In this document: positions 22,154-34,580 of the stretch, one piece after another
Layout of the letters: the number at the start of each line of letters is the position of its first letter
Position numbering within the stretch: position 1 is the stretch's first letter
Origin: Arthrobotrys musiformis
Lineage: Eukaryota; Ascomycota; Orbiliomycetes; Orbiliales; Orbiliaceae
Length of the DNA: 64,000 nt
Direction: 5' to 3'
Assembly: GCA_036971715.1 (NCBI GenBank)
Contig: JAVHJL010000002.1
Location: 3,008,501 to 3,072,500 of the forward strand
The notes under the pieces: model-generated
Database searches by the model: none
Told to the model about the DNA's origin: nothing
Seen by the model: the letters and a program-made list of their open reading frames with translations, nothing else
Made by a program: the position numbers and the translations under genes

Positions 22154-25100
22154 CTAGTCGGCGAGGTCATCGTCAGAGTAGTCCTGGTTGCCGCCCTCCT
22201 CACCAGACTCCCCGGATAACCAGTCTCCCTCTTCTGCAACCCTTTTCAGAGCGGACGCCTTGATGCGAGATACACTTGATATCGGTGGAATGACAACACC
22301 GCTGCGCCTTCCAGATTTCTCAGATACGACCCTCCATTTCTCGAAGCATAAGATGTCCCCAGCAACAAACCAAGGAAGGGCGGGTGATGAATCCTGCCGT
22401 CTCGACGTTCTTTCGTAGAGGAGACAAGCTTTAAGTCGGCTCCAGTCTGAAAACTGATCTCGCTGTCGGAGCTTCCACTGCGCAATGAGAGCCTTCCCGA
22501 CTGGGGAATCATCTTCGCAAGGTTCGATATCGTCAAAGAGGCGCACACAGTCTTCGACGAATGTTCTAGTCGTTTCCAATTCCCTCTGATCCTCTGACTC
22601 AAAGTCGCGGCCCTCCCAATACCTCCCCCATTTTTGCCTGAGAAATTCCAACCGAGAGTTGAGGTGGTTTTTTTGTTTAAGCAGAGCCTTTGCCATTTCC
22701 TTTTCAAACGGGTCTCCACTTCCCATGTCCTTATCGCAACGACCAAATTGTTGATTGGCATAAACGAGCAAATCGTCGTCTCTGTGTGATGCGTCCGCAC
22801 AAGAGTGTTCAAAGCTTGTTAACAAGGACGATATCTCGTGCCTTGCCACCCTAAACTTAAGTTTGTCAATAGGGTGTCTGCTTTCTTTGGCTTTTCTAAG
22901 CTCCTTCGACAATTCTTTCTCAGACTTTTTATAGTAGGGCATTGAGGTTCCGTTGCCGTAGTTGCTCTTGAAACGCTCCCAGTACTGTGGCTTAAACTGG
23001 ATGCCCTGTTTCGGGGCATCGACGAGTTTTCCGCAAGCCACCCCTAGTTCTTTCGCTTCTTTCAGATTGAGAACCCCCCTTTTATCGTTGTAGTTCTTGT
23101 AAACGAATTTTTCGAAAAGGGTTGTGCACTGCCCTAGGAGGTCATCCTTCATAGCGGTTTTGAGATGGCGTTCAATGAAGGTTGAAAATGCATCATGGGA
23201 TTCGTCTTCCTCAAAGTCCTCCCACATCTCTTTCCGATCGATTGAAAAGTATGCTTCTATGTTGACAGTGCTTGGTCCGTGGATTAGTTCGCCTTTGAAC
23301 TCTCTCACCATCCTCTGATCCCAACAGGTCCACACTCTATCCCCATCGTAGTCACCGCCTGACAAATAATCTGCCAAACTCCGATCGTTGCTTTCACTGT
23401 CGGCAGGGAAAACGATAACATCAGTTAGGTATCGCAATTCGGGAATATCAACTGCCGTAACCTTCTGGACATCTGACGCGAAATGGGCTGGGTTTCGTCC
23501 GACCAGCACGTCCCCTCGTAAGATATCCATGGCCATCATAGTCTTTGGATCGACGAATCTTGACTCCGGGCCAAATCTGAGATATACTTGCCCTTTCCTA
23601 AGTTTCCCTGACGGGTCAGGTACACAATAGGGTTGGCAGCTTTGCGCAATACGTATTCGCATCTTTTCCTGGATGGATTCGCAATGGCGAACTAAAACCT
23701 TTTCGAACCATTTTTTCAAGGTTAAGTTTTGGAGGTTGAAGCCTGCGTTGATAAGGTCAACTGCACGTTCAGCGAGATCCGAAGGCATTCTCCCCTTCAT
23801 AGCTGTAACTTTCCCATCTCTTCTAGAACCATTCAGCCTAACTCTTTCGAGGTACTTCCGAAGCGATGCGCCGTCGTCGAGCTTTCCATCTTTGAAAAGC
23901 TCAGTAACCTCATTGCGGATGTCTTCCCTTAGCAGCTCTTCGAGGGTAGACTCGGTGACGCCATTGTGCAACAAGATGATGATGAACTGGAGGTTTAAAG
24001 CGGATACCTTGAGCGGCTTTGAAGTATTACAAATGTCAAGGGTGCGATGTTCTGGTTCCCTGGAAATGTCCTTAAACTTGTTTTGGTCGGCTAAACACCG
24101 CGTGATCGAAAGTGTTAGATGAGTACCCGAGGAGATTGATTGAGAGTGTACCTACGTCGGATTCTGATCTGCATCTCTTCAGAGTCTAGTGGGATTGATG
24201 GGTCCACTATCCAAAGCCCCTTTGCCGCACCAATTCGAGCCTGTACTGCACTAGGTGGATACGGTAAGCCCAACTGTCGAGCAACTGCCCGGAGCACGGC
24301 CGGGCTGACGAGGCCACATCCGTCCGTTAGGCAGTACTCAGGAAGATTTCCATCTCTGTCGGGCTCGAGACCTCGCGTGTGGATATCCTTGATTTTATAA
24401 TCGATCTCGTCTTCCTCGAAAATTACAGTAGGGGTGGTAGTTGAAAAACCTATATGTGCAAACTATTAGCGAGCTGGAATTATGAGGATATATCCGGAAA
24501 TGAGACGCACCAAGGGCGATTCGGGCATACAGTTTGCATTGCTTCGAGTCAATGTTGGACCCGATTGGGACCAACCACTCCACTGCTGCCCTTTGGTCAA
24601 CCGGCTTGAGCCCCGGCCCAGACTCAGCGAACATGATAACAATGACCTGAAGGTTTTTGTCCTGTTTAGCGAGGCTGATGCGTTTCCCGTTCTCATCTTT
24701 CGTGGAAGCCCGGTGACAAATGGCTCGCCACCTGCGGCCTAAAAACTCGAATCCCTCGTGGCTAAGGTACCTCGCGAGAGCACTATAGTGGGTCTCTGGG
24801 TCCAATTTAGACTTGGATATCGACCCGATTTTGGGAATGCGGAGTGTCATAAACCTATCCGAACCAAACTTGCGGTCAAAGCGGGTGCTCGTAGGCCTCA
24901 GATTCAGGGAACGCGGCCGCAACGTTGGCTTCAACACCTCACTGCTGGCCCTATTTGGGTCCGTAATCTTTTCCATATGCAGGTCGGCCGAAAGCTGGAT
25001 TTTATTACTCCACCCGTTTTCACTGTGAAGGATCGAAGCATACAATTCCCTTTTGAGATCAGGAATCGAATGTTTTTCTTCAAGATTGAACTGTGCCCGA

Positions 25101-27352
25101 AATTCTATCAATTTGTTCCGAGCATCCTCGTAGCCCATGTCCGGTTCGGCGATAAATGCTGCGAGGAGGTCGCGCAGGAGCGTCGGCACCGCGCTGCTCT
25201 CTGTATCTCGTGCGGTTGTTCCAAGAATTATTCTTTCAACCTCCCACTGAAGCCAAAACGGAACGTTCAAATCCTGAAACAGCTCATTATAACAATCTCC
25301 AGGAAAGCTTTCCCCTGCAAGCGTTTGGAAAAAGCAGAATTTACAGGGTTTCCCAGATTCTGTGAGAGGCAGACGGACCTCAGACGGTGGTTCACTAACC
25401 GCTGAGTTGTAAGCCGACTCATGGTCCGGTTGATGAATTCCTGTGTTAACTACCACGGAATTTGAACGGATCTGAGCGGGGTTAGTTCGAGAGGTCGGCC
25501 TGTTATTAGACAGTGGTGGCTGCCTTTGTGACTTTGGAAGATCTAACGCTAAAATTCAAAGTTAAATTTTGCAAAATTCATCGAAGGCATCTATAACCTA
25601 CTGCACAATCCCTCAAGCGTCGAACCACCGACGCTATAAGAGCCTCGAGAAGAAGCTTGTTCCATTTCAGAGTGAAGCTGGGTTGACGGTGAAGCTAGAG
25701 CGGGCAGTTAGCCTTGCAGAAAAGAAACGCTCAGTAGAAATCGACGTACCTGCTCTGTTGCTGCGCATAACCGGTCTTGAACCATTCATCGAACTAGTGC
25801 TACTAGACGACATCGTACGGGAAGAATGAAAAGCGCCAATATGGCTCTCGCCTCGAGGCCTCTGAGGAGGAGGTATGAACTCCTCTGGTGGATCCTCGTA
25901 CCTCCCGGGCGTGACAACTTTGCCTTCCATCGTACTATTAAAGGAAGTTGGTTGGGTACCCTGGTATTCATTCCGGGATCGGAACATGGAATCTATCATA
26001 GAGTCTTCCGTCGTATCTGTCTCAAAACTACGACGATTGACAGATGTTTTGAGGCGGGATGGAACTTGGTTCTCGGCCAGAGACGGCTGTCGAATTGTGT
26101 TTCGTGAGAACGAGGCGCCCGGAGTAGCCCTCGGCGGGGGCACATTCATGGCTTTTGGTCGGTCCTGGGAAATTGGAGACTGGCGTTTAGAAGGTCGCTC
26201 CACGATATCACAAGAGCGGTCATCCCGCTCCCTTTTCCTGATATCCTCTAGACGGGGGTGCCGGGTAGAGGTATCAGAAGGAGCCGAGGGAGCAAAGATA
26301 GCTGGCTTAGCAGCAGCGGTGGTGGGAAGTGTGGAATTCAGGGCGGGCACAGCAGAAGGTTTGGGTACCTGAGAAGAGTTAGGTCGCTGTAAAGTCTCCG
26401 GTGGTGGAACATATGCGCCCCAGTTGTAGTTTTGGGGATTTACTGGTTTAGAAGGAGGGGAGTGAACAGAGGCGCTCAATGGGTTTGAGGGTGGGGGGGC
26501 AGCACGGGGGTGCTGACGCGGTTGGGGGTTCCCCCTGCTAGTAGGGACCTGAGACCCAACCTCAGGGAGGGCCCCAGGAAGGACTTCTGCCCGAAACGAG
26601 TGTACAGGAATCTGATATCCAACACCAGGCCACACGGCCAATGATCTAAGTTAGAAGTTTTCTATCACATGATAAGGATTGAGATAGGGACTCACCATTC
26701 CAGACTCGTCGACTTCATTGTCAATCTCCGTCGGCTCTTCAAATGAGTATGGGAAGGCGTCATTCATCTCGTTGTCAAATGACTCTCTCGTACGCAATCC
26801 CGATCTTGATTGGGGATTGCTACTCCCACTGCTACGTGCAGCCATGTTGTTCTGCTGCCACTCGAGAACTTTTTGCCTTGTGTTATCTGAAGTTTTGATG
26901 AGGCTGTTGGCACGTTGAGTCGTAGCTAATCTCCCAGCTGGACCAACAACAGAATTCCTTTGGTTTCCTTGGGTCACGATGCTACCACCGTCTCGCTTGA
27001 AGATCTTCAATTGCTTCTCGAGCTCTTGATTGAAGGCTCGCATGCGCCGCTGTTGGATGGCTGCTTGTCTCCTTTCTGTTGACTGAACACCAGAAGCTTT
27101 TGAAAGTGTTTCTTCAGCTAAATTGTCGAGATTCGCAAAGGCTTCGAATTCCTTCACAGCAGCTATGAAGTTGCGTCTGGAATAGGTTAACAAGAACTTG
27201 CTCTGCGCAAAAAAATTGTACGCTTCGTGACCTAAGGAAGCCAAATCAAGTTCCTCTGGAGGCAGTGGGAAACCAAATTTAGCTTTCAAGGCATGGAAGA
27301 CTTCTTGAAAAGTCGAATCTTGTGATAGGTTGAAATCGGAGACCGATGACAT
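22154..27352 (-). CDS. Cellular RNA-dependent RNA polymerase (RNA silencing)
   Basis: Six exons on the minus strand, complement(join(22154..24090,24156..24449,24511..25548,25602..25694,25750..26611,26696..27352)), 1626 residues. It belongs to the eukaryotic RdRP family that makes double-stranded RNA for quelling, meiotic silencing and small-RNA production. The catalytic centre is LSGGDYDGDRVW, with Asp1228, Asp1230 and Asp1232 forming the DxDGD metal site. LTDGCGLVSPAV, RIRPDQNKF, LVGRNPAHFASDV and RYLTDVIVFP are further conserved blocks. The first 200 residues are helical; about 220-550 is Pro/Ser/Arg-rich and probably disordered. All exons join in frame. The least certain junction is intron 1: an AG at 26646 lies too close to the branch site, so I used the acceptor at 26612. 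Whether this is a QDE-1, SAD-1 or RRP-3 type cannot be decided here. Confidence 0.88.
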
Positions 27353-27548
27353 ATCTTGAAGATATGGACCTGAGGATTAAAGTAGATATCAAGCTGTAAG
27401 AAGGGAGATTAGCTTGAGATATTAGGAAGCCATTGCTATAGCGGGTAGATAGAAGACAGAGAGAATGCAATAAGGTTGGTGGTGGAAGATTGAGTTTGGA
27501 GTTGAGGATGGAGTAGTAAGGAGGGAGAAGTGGTCGTGGAGAAGATGA

Positions 27549-27612
<64 letters not shown>

Positions 27613-30512
27613 AGATAACAACTATGATGAAGACGATAATGGGGAAGCTTACTGATATTGAAGAGCAAAGCGCACCAAATTGTTCTGGGCAGCCGAACAA
27701 CATCAAGCTGTGCAGAAGATATGATATAATAGCCTAGCTCTCTAACCCCTTCAAGGACTGAGACTTCTTTTGACTACGAGGCTCGGTCTGGAGGCTTATG
27801 TACGAGCCAAGACTAGTGCCGATATATCTTCACCACGTGCTAGTTAGTGTGTACCCTTTCGTTAGCTTGCTCGCTCTCTTACATAAACAGGACATCAAAT
27901 CAATAAACATCAGACGAAACAGCACGCCAATAAAGGAAGGAGGGTGCTAGCTTTATCCGGTGACTCAGAATTGATCCGGGGAATTGACTTACAAATTTAT
28001 GCCAGGCCAGAATGCACCTTTGGTGATGATTGACTACCAGGTTGTTGACAGCTTCGCGAACCGACAAGAACCGCGGGAAAGGTAATCAAACCAAGCTTGA
28101 TTGAGATAGACGAGAGACACAGTTCAAAAGTGCAAGCCTGGCAAGCTAGACCAGGGCGGGAAGCCGGCAATGGGGGCCTGAAGATGAAGATGATGACGAT
28201 GATGATGACACGATGACAGTGGGAAGGAATAGGAGAAGGAGAAGGGGAAAGAGAAGAGGAAAAGAGAAGAGCGGGCGAAAAAAGCGTGTTAATTGCACTC
28301 TCGAAATCAGCTGACAACCGGGGTCTCTGCTCTATAGAATAGGAGTAGTAATTGATGTCTCTTTTAAGAACAGAACATCAATCAACGGAGGCCTGAAGTC
28401 TGTCACTAACGATGCCTGGAGTGACCGAGTGCAGAGTGAGGCCTTCCTGCTTGGATTTGGGCTGAGGCTCGGTTCGTTGGTTGGCGGGGCGACGGACAGC
28501 AATGTTGCCCGACCAGGCCCACGCTACGATAACGCTAAGCGTCCGTGCCAATCAAACACACGCGGAAAGCGGGACGACCACGGAAGCCCTCGTTTGGGAC
28601 TAGAATGCCGGTACTCTAGGTCAGGGCAGGGCAGGGTACCAGGCCATGGTGGGGTTTGATAGGTAGTGCAATTGGTACCTCACTCCAACTTCCACACCGA
28701 TGGCCGACGAGCTTTGATATATATCAGATCGGAGACAGAGCAGCGAGGCAGGGTGTTCCAAGGGCCGCATTATATAGACATCCGATGAGCGGGACGCTGC
28801 CGTCAGGTCTACATATACGGTCATGAGGAACGGCGCACGCTCATCTCGATTGTTGAAACCGGGGTCACATCTTGGCTGGCGGTGATTGTCCTCTGGCGAA
28901 TCACCGTGCTTTCATTTCATGCCTGAAGCCGATGCATGTTGGATCGTTGTTGAGGCTTTAAAAATTTTGACAGCCTTGCTGCAAGTGCATCGCATCGTGA
29001 ACGGGGCTCCTCTCACAGATATGTATATTGCAGTTGCACATCATGTGAAGAGGAAACACTAGCGTTGGTGTTCCCGTCACTTCCGCAGCCCAAATATTGG
29101 CTCAAATACAAAGGGTGTTTGGCACCAGGCCCGGCGGGTAGCCGCTTCTTAGCCCAGAACCCGGTTTCTGAATCGGCAGGCCGAACTAGTTTGGTCGTCG
29201 GAACCATGCATCCACTTCGATGGGTCGCACAAACCGTCACTTCTTCAGCATCAACATTTGCAAAAGTGGGGGATAAGTTGTTTTTCCTGCAGGGGGGGGG
29301 GGAATCCCACTTGACCTCGACAGGAGCGGCCCTAAGGCACACTGCGGAGCCGGCGAATGTGACAAAGAAAGACCTTTGGATCCTTGGTTAGTCAGTCGAG
29401 CAGGCCAACTTCAAATTGGCCACTCGTGGGTACGGTTCTTGCGTTCGAGATCAGTTGACTTCGACGTCGGTCCGCCATGAACTGGGCTGTCAGTCAAGAC
29501 TTCGCACGACATATCAAAAGAACGATAGCTGTATACAACTGAACACTTGGGTAGATCTAGGAACGAGATGAGGTAGGTTCGGGAATTGGAGAATACTGGT
29601 CTCGTACCGACCAGACAATACACAAGCATCTTATTTCGATTTGGTCTTCGTGGTTCTATGCAAATACGCTATCTAAAACACCCCATGTGCATGCTTTCCT
29701 AGGGCTGTCGAGAACCGGCGGGTATGCGGGTGTGCATTTATAATGAACTACCCATTGAGTGCTAGAACCAGCCAGACAAAACTAACCCAGCACGGATTCA
29801 ATTGACGTCAACTGCAAAATCTCAAGACCCGAAACTCAATTCCGTAACCAACTACGGCCCAACCCCGGCACACATCCAAACCTTTCCAAGATCCATGATC
29901 ACGAAATGGACCCTGCAACGTCACCTCTCCCCAATCCTCACTGTAGACAGACATACGCAAAAAAAGCATTAATGGATCATTAGACCGTCTTAAGATAAAA
30001 TAGTTTCAGTTTCACTGTATAATTCAGGCATAGCGCTGAGTTGTCACCTAAGTTTTAGGGCCCGAGATTCTCCCCGCGCGATTGATCATGAGCTTCTGAT
30101 CTAGGTTTCGTCCAACCCCACTGGTGGATTTATTCGACAAACCGCGAACGAACGGTTTACTGCGAATGCTTGACATAGCCTTGCATAAAGCCTGCATCGT
30201 TCCCCCCCCCCCCCCCCCCAATGCCTACCTCTTGGCCATAATTCGGTGTCTACGGTTCTTTGTTCCTTTGAAGATTTAGAAGCTGCATTGTCCCGCTGTG
30301 TGTATATATAGCTATACATCCCAGTGGCTTCATAAGTTAGCTTCATTCAAGTCACACAACTTCTCCTCTAAAAAGTTGCATTCCTGATCCTTTCGTCCCG
30401 ACAGCTCAAGCAAGCCATACACTAGTCGATTCGACTCTCTGTCAGTCAATCTGCGTGATCCCTTGATTCTATCCCACAAAAACAAAAAACCAAAGCAAAA
30501 GCAAAATAAACC
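27353..30512. other. Gene-poor region upstream of RdRP, 3.2 kb
   Basis: No gene could be supported. Open frames are short and motif-free. It contains a GAAA microsatellite near the RdRP start, an 18-base C-run at 30202-30219, and a TGACGTCA palindrome at 29803-29810. The last 200 bases include TATATATA near 30302-30309, a possible TATA region for the dehydrogenase gene. Confidence 0.4.
27547..27613. repeat. GAAA microsatellite
   Basis: About 16 uninterrupted GAAA units. On the RdRP coding strand it reads as a TTTC tract some 195-260 bases before the start codon, so it lies in the RdRP promoter or 5' UTR. Confidence 0.92.
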
Positions 30513-31729
30513 ATGTCAAACACACCTTCCCGCACTTCCGTCAAGGAACTCTTCGACCTAAAAGGTCGTTTTGCAATCATCACAGGAGCGGGGCAAGGTA
30601 TAGGTCTGGACATCGCCCACGCCTTCGCAGAACAAGGCGCCAACGTCGCAATATGGTACAACTCCAATGGTGCAGCCGTCGACAGAGCTGCGGAGATCAG
30701 TGAAAAATACGGCGTCGTGTGCAAGGCTTATAAAGTTGGAGTCACGGACGAACAAGAAGTGAAGAATGCGGTTGACGAACAGGTCAAAGAGTTCGGTGGG
30801 AAGCTTGATATCTTTGTTGCAAATGCCGGGGTGGCGTGGACGCAGGTATGTCAATTCGTGGCTGTCGTGCATATTGCGGGGTACTTAACTTAGCTAACAA
30901 TTATATTACCTAATATCACAGGGTCCGATCTTGGGTGTGAGTGTGCCCTCGCCATAAAAGCTACATTCGTTCTAAAACTTCATGGATAACCAATTAACAC
31001 CTACTTATTAAATAGACCGACCCAACGAACCCAGACTCGAAACCGGATTTTTCAGCTTATGAAAAAATCATAAAAACAAATGTCGATGGTGTTTTCAACA
31101 GCGCCAGGGCAGCCGGCGCCCACTTCAGACGCCAGAACCTCGAAGACCCCTCGTTTCGAGGATCCTTTGTCGCTACGGCGTCCATGAGCGGACACATCGT
31201 CAACCTCCCACAGCTCCAAGCTGTTTATAACATGTCTAAAGCGGGTAAGCTTCCCCAAACTCTGGAGTCTTCATTCAGAAATAGCTGAAACTAATTGGAA
31301 TAACCATCTCAACAGCCGTCGTCCACTTCTGCAAAAGTCTTGCCGTTGAATGGGCCGGATTCGCACGAGCGAACAGTATATCGCCAGGCTATATCATCAC
31401 AGAAATTGGCAACTTTGTGCCGCTAGAGCAGAAAAAACAGTGGCACGAAAAGACCCCTATGAGGTATCTCCCTGCTCCCGAGCCGATAGAGACCATCTTG
31501 GGATCTTCGAGTAAAAAAGACATATAAGACTAACAACTTTCAAATGAATATAGACGTGAGGGATACACCCACGAGCTGAAGGGCGCATATCTACTACTCG
31601 CATCAGATGCAGGTAGCTACATGACCGGCACGGACATCATTGTCGACGGGTAAGTCTCTACTTTCCCCTCTTAGCGGCGTAAACTCAATGCCTGACTGAC
31701 CCGGCTACAGAGGCTACTGCTGCCCTTGA
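30513..31729 (+). CDS. NADP(H)-dependent short-chain dehydrogenase (polyol/sorbose reductase type)
   Basis: Six exons, join(30513..30845,30922..30936,31016..31244,31316..31463,31554..31649,31711..31729), 279 residues. Classical SDR: cofactor loop TGAGQGIG (24-31), NAG in VANAGVAWTQ, catalytic Ser in ATASMSGH (Ser172/174), Tyr187 and Lys191 in YNMSK, then SPGYIITEI, and the C-terminal IIVDGGYC typical of the mannitol dehydrogenase / L-xylulose or sorbose reductase group. It probably interconverts sugars and polyols in the cytosol; the exact substrate is open. Exon 2 is only 15 nt (GPILG); leaving it out keeps frame, but TQGP is the usual continuation in relatives, which supports inclusion. Exon 6 is 19 nt. 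No operon-like neighbour. Confidence 0.85.
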
Positions 31730-32512
31730 ACGGACTTGTTATCTTCAAATTGTAGCTATAGCGTACTACATATAGTTTCTATGGAGTTACTACCGGCGCT
31801 TAGGTTATCGCATTCTCGGGGAGGGTACAATAGATCTATAGAGCAGCTGTTTGATAGAGCAATGGAATCAAATCTTAGCATCGGTATATCGACCTCGCCG
31901 CGGAGCAGTGAACATCTTGATATCTCTTAGCTGTCGGTATGAAGAGATATCGATCAAGAAGCCCCCAAAGATCTTTAAGGACTACATCCGTGAATACAAT
32001 AAACTGGACACCCCCCTGAATTGGCTGGTTATAATTACAACTGCCCCCTAACCAGCCGGTGCTGTAAATTATAAATCAGGTCGGTCGTACAGCATACGAT
32101 ACATGCATGTGATACAAAGACGGCAGCAGAAGCGTCGACGATATATGAATTCGACGGGTGCACCTTCTCGACAGGGCTATCGATTAGTCTAGATCCAGAA
32201 CTGCACGCGATCACAGGTCCCCTTGCGTACGATGACATAGCGGCCCTCAGGCACATCTCGAGCAGGAATTCGACCTTGCTTGGGGCCTCTCATGCAACTT
32301 CCCGCTTGGTTGGCCCCAAAGTGAGTGGTGTTTGTCCGCCCAGCGTCGGTTTGTCGGCCTAAAAAGGCGATGGCTGGGGCTAACCAACCAATCCCACCTG
32401 GCCAGGCTCCACACCACCATCTCGGCCTCTACATCATACTTAACCAGCAACCACGAACCCATTCAGCCATCCATCCTAATCCCATCAAGCTCACCGTAAT
32501 CGGCACAAGACC
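31730..32512. other. Intergenic region
   Basis: No gene seen in 783 bases. C/A-rich sequence just before the next start looks like the 5' leader of the aminopeptidase gene. Confidence 0.4.
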
Positions 32513-34580
32513 ATGAAGGATATCAACAACGGCAGCATTCGTGTCATCGCCGGCCGACAATATCGCTTGAACATCGACCACGGAGCTTTCGAACCCGTTG
32601 AAACCAACCAAAACCAAATGCGCTGCTCCACTTGTTCTCGGTACCTGTCGGCCTCCTCGAGTGCCTTCGAAGCCCCGGAATGCACCTTCTGCACTTCTAG
32701 CTACTCCGGACGGCCACCTTTCGGACCCGGTATCGTGGTCCATACTGCTGCCGGCTCGTTCACTTCTGCTCCACCTCCACCTCCTCCACAAGCCGGTTAT
32801 ACCACGGTGACATACACTGCACCACCTGTGAGAGCTGCCAAAGCTCCAACAGCATCTGACATCAGCCCGGAAACCTACACCAACCCCTTTCTAGAGTTCA
32901 TTACCGAAAACCCAACTGTCTTCCACGTCGTAGAGGCATTCGCGACTCGCTTGAAGGGTAATGGCTTCGTTGAACTCAGCGAACGTGAGGATTGGAGCAA
33001 GAAGGTCAAAGCCGGTGGACGGTACTTCACGACCAGAAATGGCAGCAGCATGATGGCTTTCGTGGTCGGAAAGGACTACGAAGCCGGTAATGGATTCGCA
33101 ATGTGTGCTGGACACATTGATGCTTTGACTACTAGACGTAGGTGCACCAAAATTATTTCGTTTGGACCGGACATATGCTAATTCAGGGGCGGAAATCTAG
33201 TGAAGCCGGTTTCCACCAAACCAGGCAGAGATGGATATGTCCAACTTGGCGTCGCACCATACGCTGGCGCTTTGAACAGCACATGGTGGGATCGAGATCT
33301 CAGTATCGGCGGCAGAGTCATCGTCAGAGACCCCAATTCCGGAAAGTCCACGAGCCAGCTCGTGAAGCTCGACTGGCCTATCGCCAAGATCCCAACTCTC
33401 GCTCCCCATTTCGGCACCCCTTCAGTCGGTCCTTTCAACAAAGAGACACAGATGGTACCAATCATCGGTTTGGAGGGGGCGCCCAGAAAACTTACAAAGG
33501 ATGCTAGCAAGCTCGGTTCAAAGGGGGGACATATCCTCGCTCCACAAACCAATTCCTTCGCTTCCACCCAGCCACCAAGACTGGTGGAGTTGATCGCAAA
33601 CCGTCTCTCTATCAAAGACGCTAGCGATATCGTAGACTGGGAGCTAGAACTTTACGATAGCCAGCCAGCGGCCCTCATCGGTCTGGATCAAGAACTGCTC
33701 TCCGCCTGCCGAATTGACGACAAGATCTGCTCCTGGGCTGCTTTGGAAGGGCTCATCTACGCTGCCGAATCCGTAGCTGAAGGAAGTACAATCTCCTTGG
33801 CCGGGTTTTTTGATGACGAGGAAATTGGCAGCAAACTACGACAGGGTGCTGCAGGAAACTACATGCCCATCACCGTCGAGCGGGTCGTGGAGTGCTTCGG
33901 TAATGCAGGAAAAAACACAATTGGTAGGACGTATGCCAACAGCTTTCTCCTGAGCGCAGACGTCACCCACGCCGTTAACCCCAACGTGAGTCTCTTGGCT
34001 GTCAGTAACATTCTATGGGGAAATAGCGGATGCTAACATGCACCTAGTTTGAATGGGTTTATCTGGATGACCATAAACCACATCTCAATGTCGGATTGGC
34101 CATCGCCGCTGATAGCAATGGGCACATGACCACTGAGTAAGCCTCCCTTTCCTCAAATCTGCTTATATGTAGATATATGTTTGTCTCGTCTTGAGGCCGG
34201 TATATTGCGGAGAATGGTTAGCTGACTTGCGATTACAGTGCCGTATCCTCCGCCATCCTCAAATCCATCGCCGGGAAATCAGACTCGGTGCTCCAGATTT
34301 TCCAGATCAGAAACGACTCGCGATCAGGAGGAACCGTTGGCCCCATGCTGTCATCCGCCATGGGTGTCCGAGCAATCGATGCTGTACGTACATTGTTACC
34401 TCTCCCACGGCAAGTAAAGAACAAAGCTAACAACGTGAAACACCACAGGGTATTGCACAATTGTCTATGCACTCCATCCGCGCCACAGTTGGCAGTCTAG
34501 ACCCCGGCCTTGGCGTTAAGATCTTTGCCGGCTACTTCGAACATTACGAAGAAGTTGACCGAGAATTTTCAAGCACATGA
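32513..34580 (+). CDS. M18 aminopeptidase (vacuolar aminopeptidase I/aspartyl aminopeptidase family) with N-terminal Cys4 extension
   Basis: Five exons, join(32513..33137,33201..33985,34048..34136,34239..34383,34449..34580), 591 residues. The M18 domain begins near 120 (FLEFITENPTVFHVVEAF). It carries the di-zinc ligands in CAGHIDALT (His201), LAGFFDDEEIGS (Asp/Glu/Glu) and LSADVTHA, and near the end SMHSIRA with a His. LKPVSTKPGRDGY, VAPYAGALNSTWWDRDL and IPTLAPHFG resemble yeast Ape1 more than Ape4. Residues 1-115 are additional: a Cys-x2-Cys-x15-Cys-x2-Cys arrangement (Cys38, 41, 57, 60) that could bind zinc, then a Pro-rich linker. They are in the same exon as the start of M18, with no alternative ATG close to the domain. 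The intron 1 acceptor TCTAG at 33200 restores ALTTRLKPVS; the earlier CAG breaks frame. Confidence 0.85.

Noticed and set aside
24758..25405. 215-codon open frame antisense to the RdRP.
   Set aside because: Lies fully opposite a well-supported RdRP exon; no domain.
26646..26695. Shorter RdRP intron 1 ending at the TTAG at 26646.
   Set aside because: It breaks the frame and lies only about 6 bases from the likely branch site; the acceptor at 26612 keeps frame.
27353..30512. Possible gene or mobile element in the 3.2-kb gap.
   Set aside because: No long open frame with motifs, no terminal repeats and no transposase-like residues found on either strand.
33138..33186. Shorter first intron of the M18 gene ending at CAG 33186.
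   Set aside because: Breaks the frame; the TCTAG acceptor at 33200 restores the family sequence.
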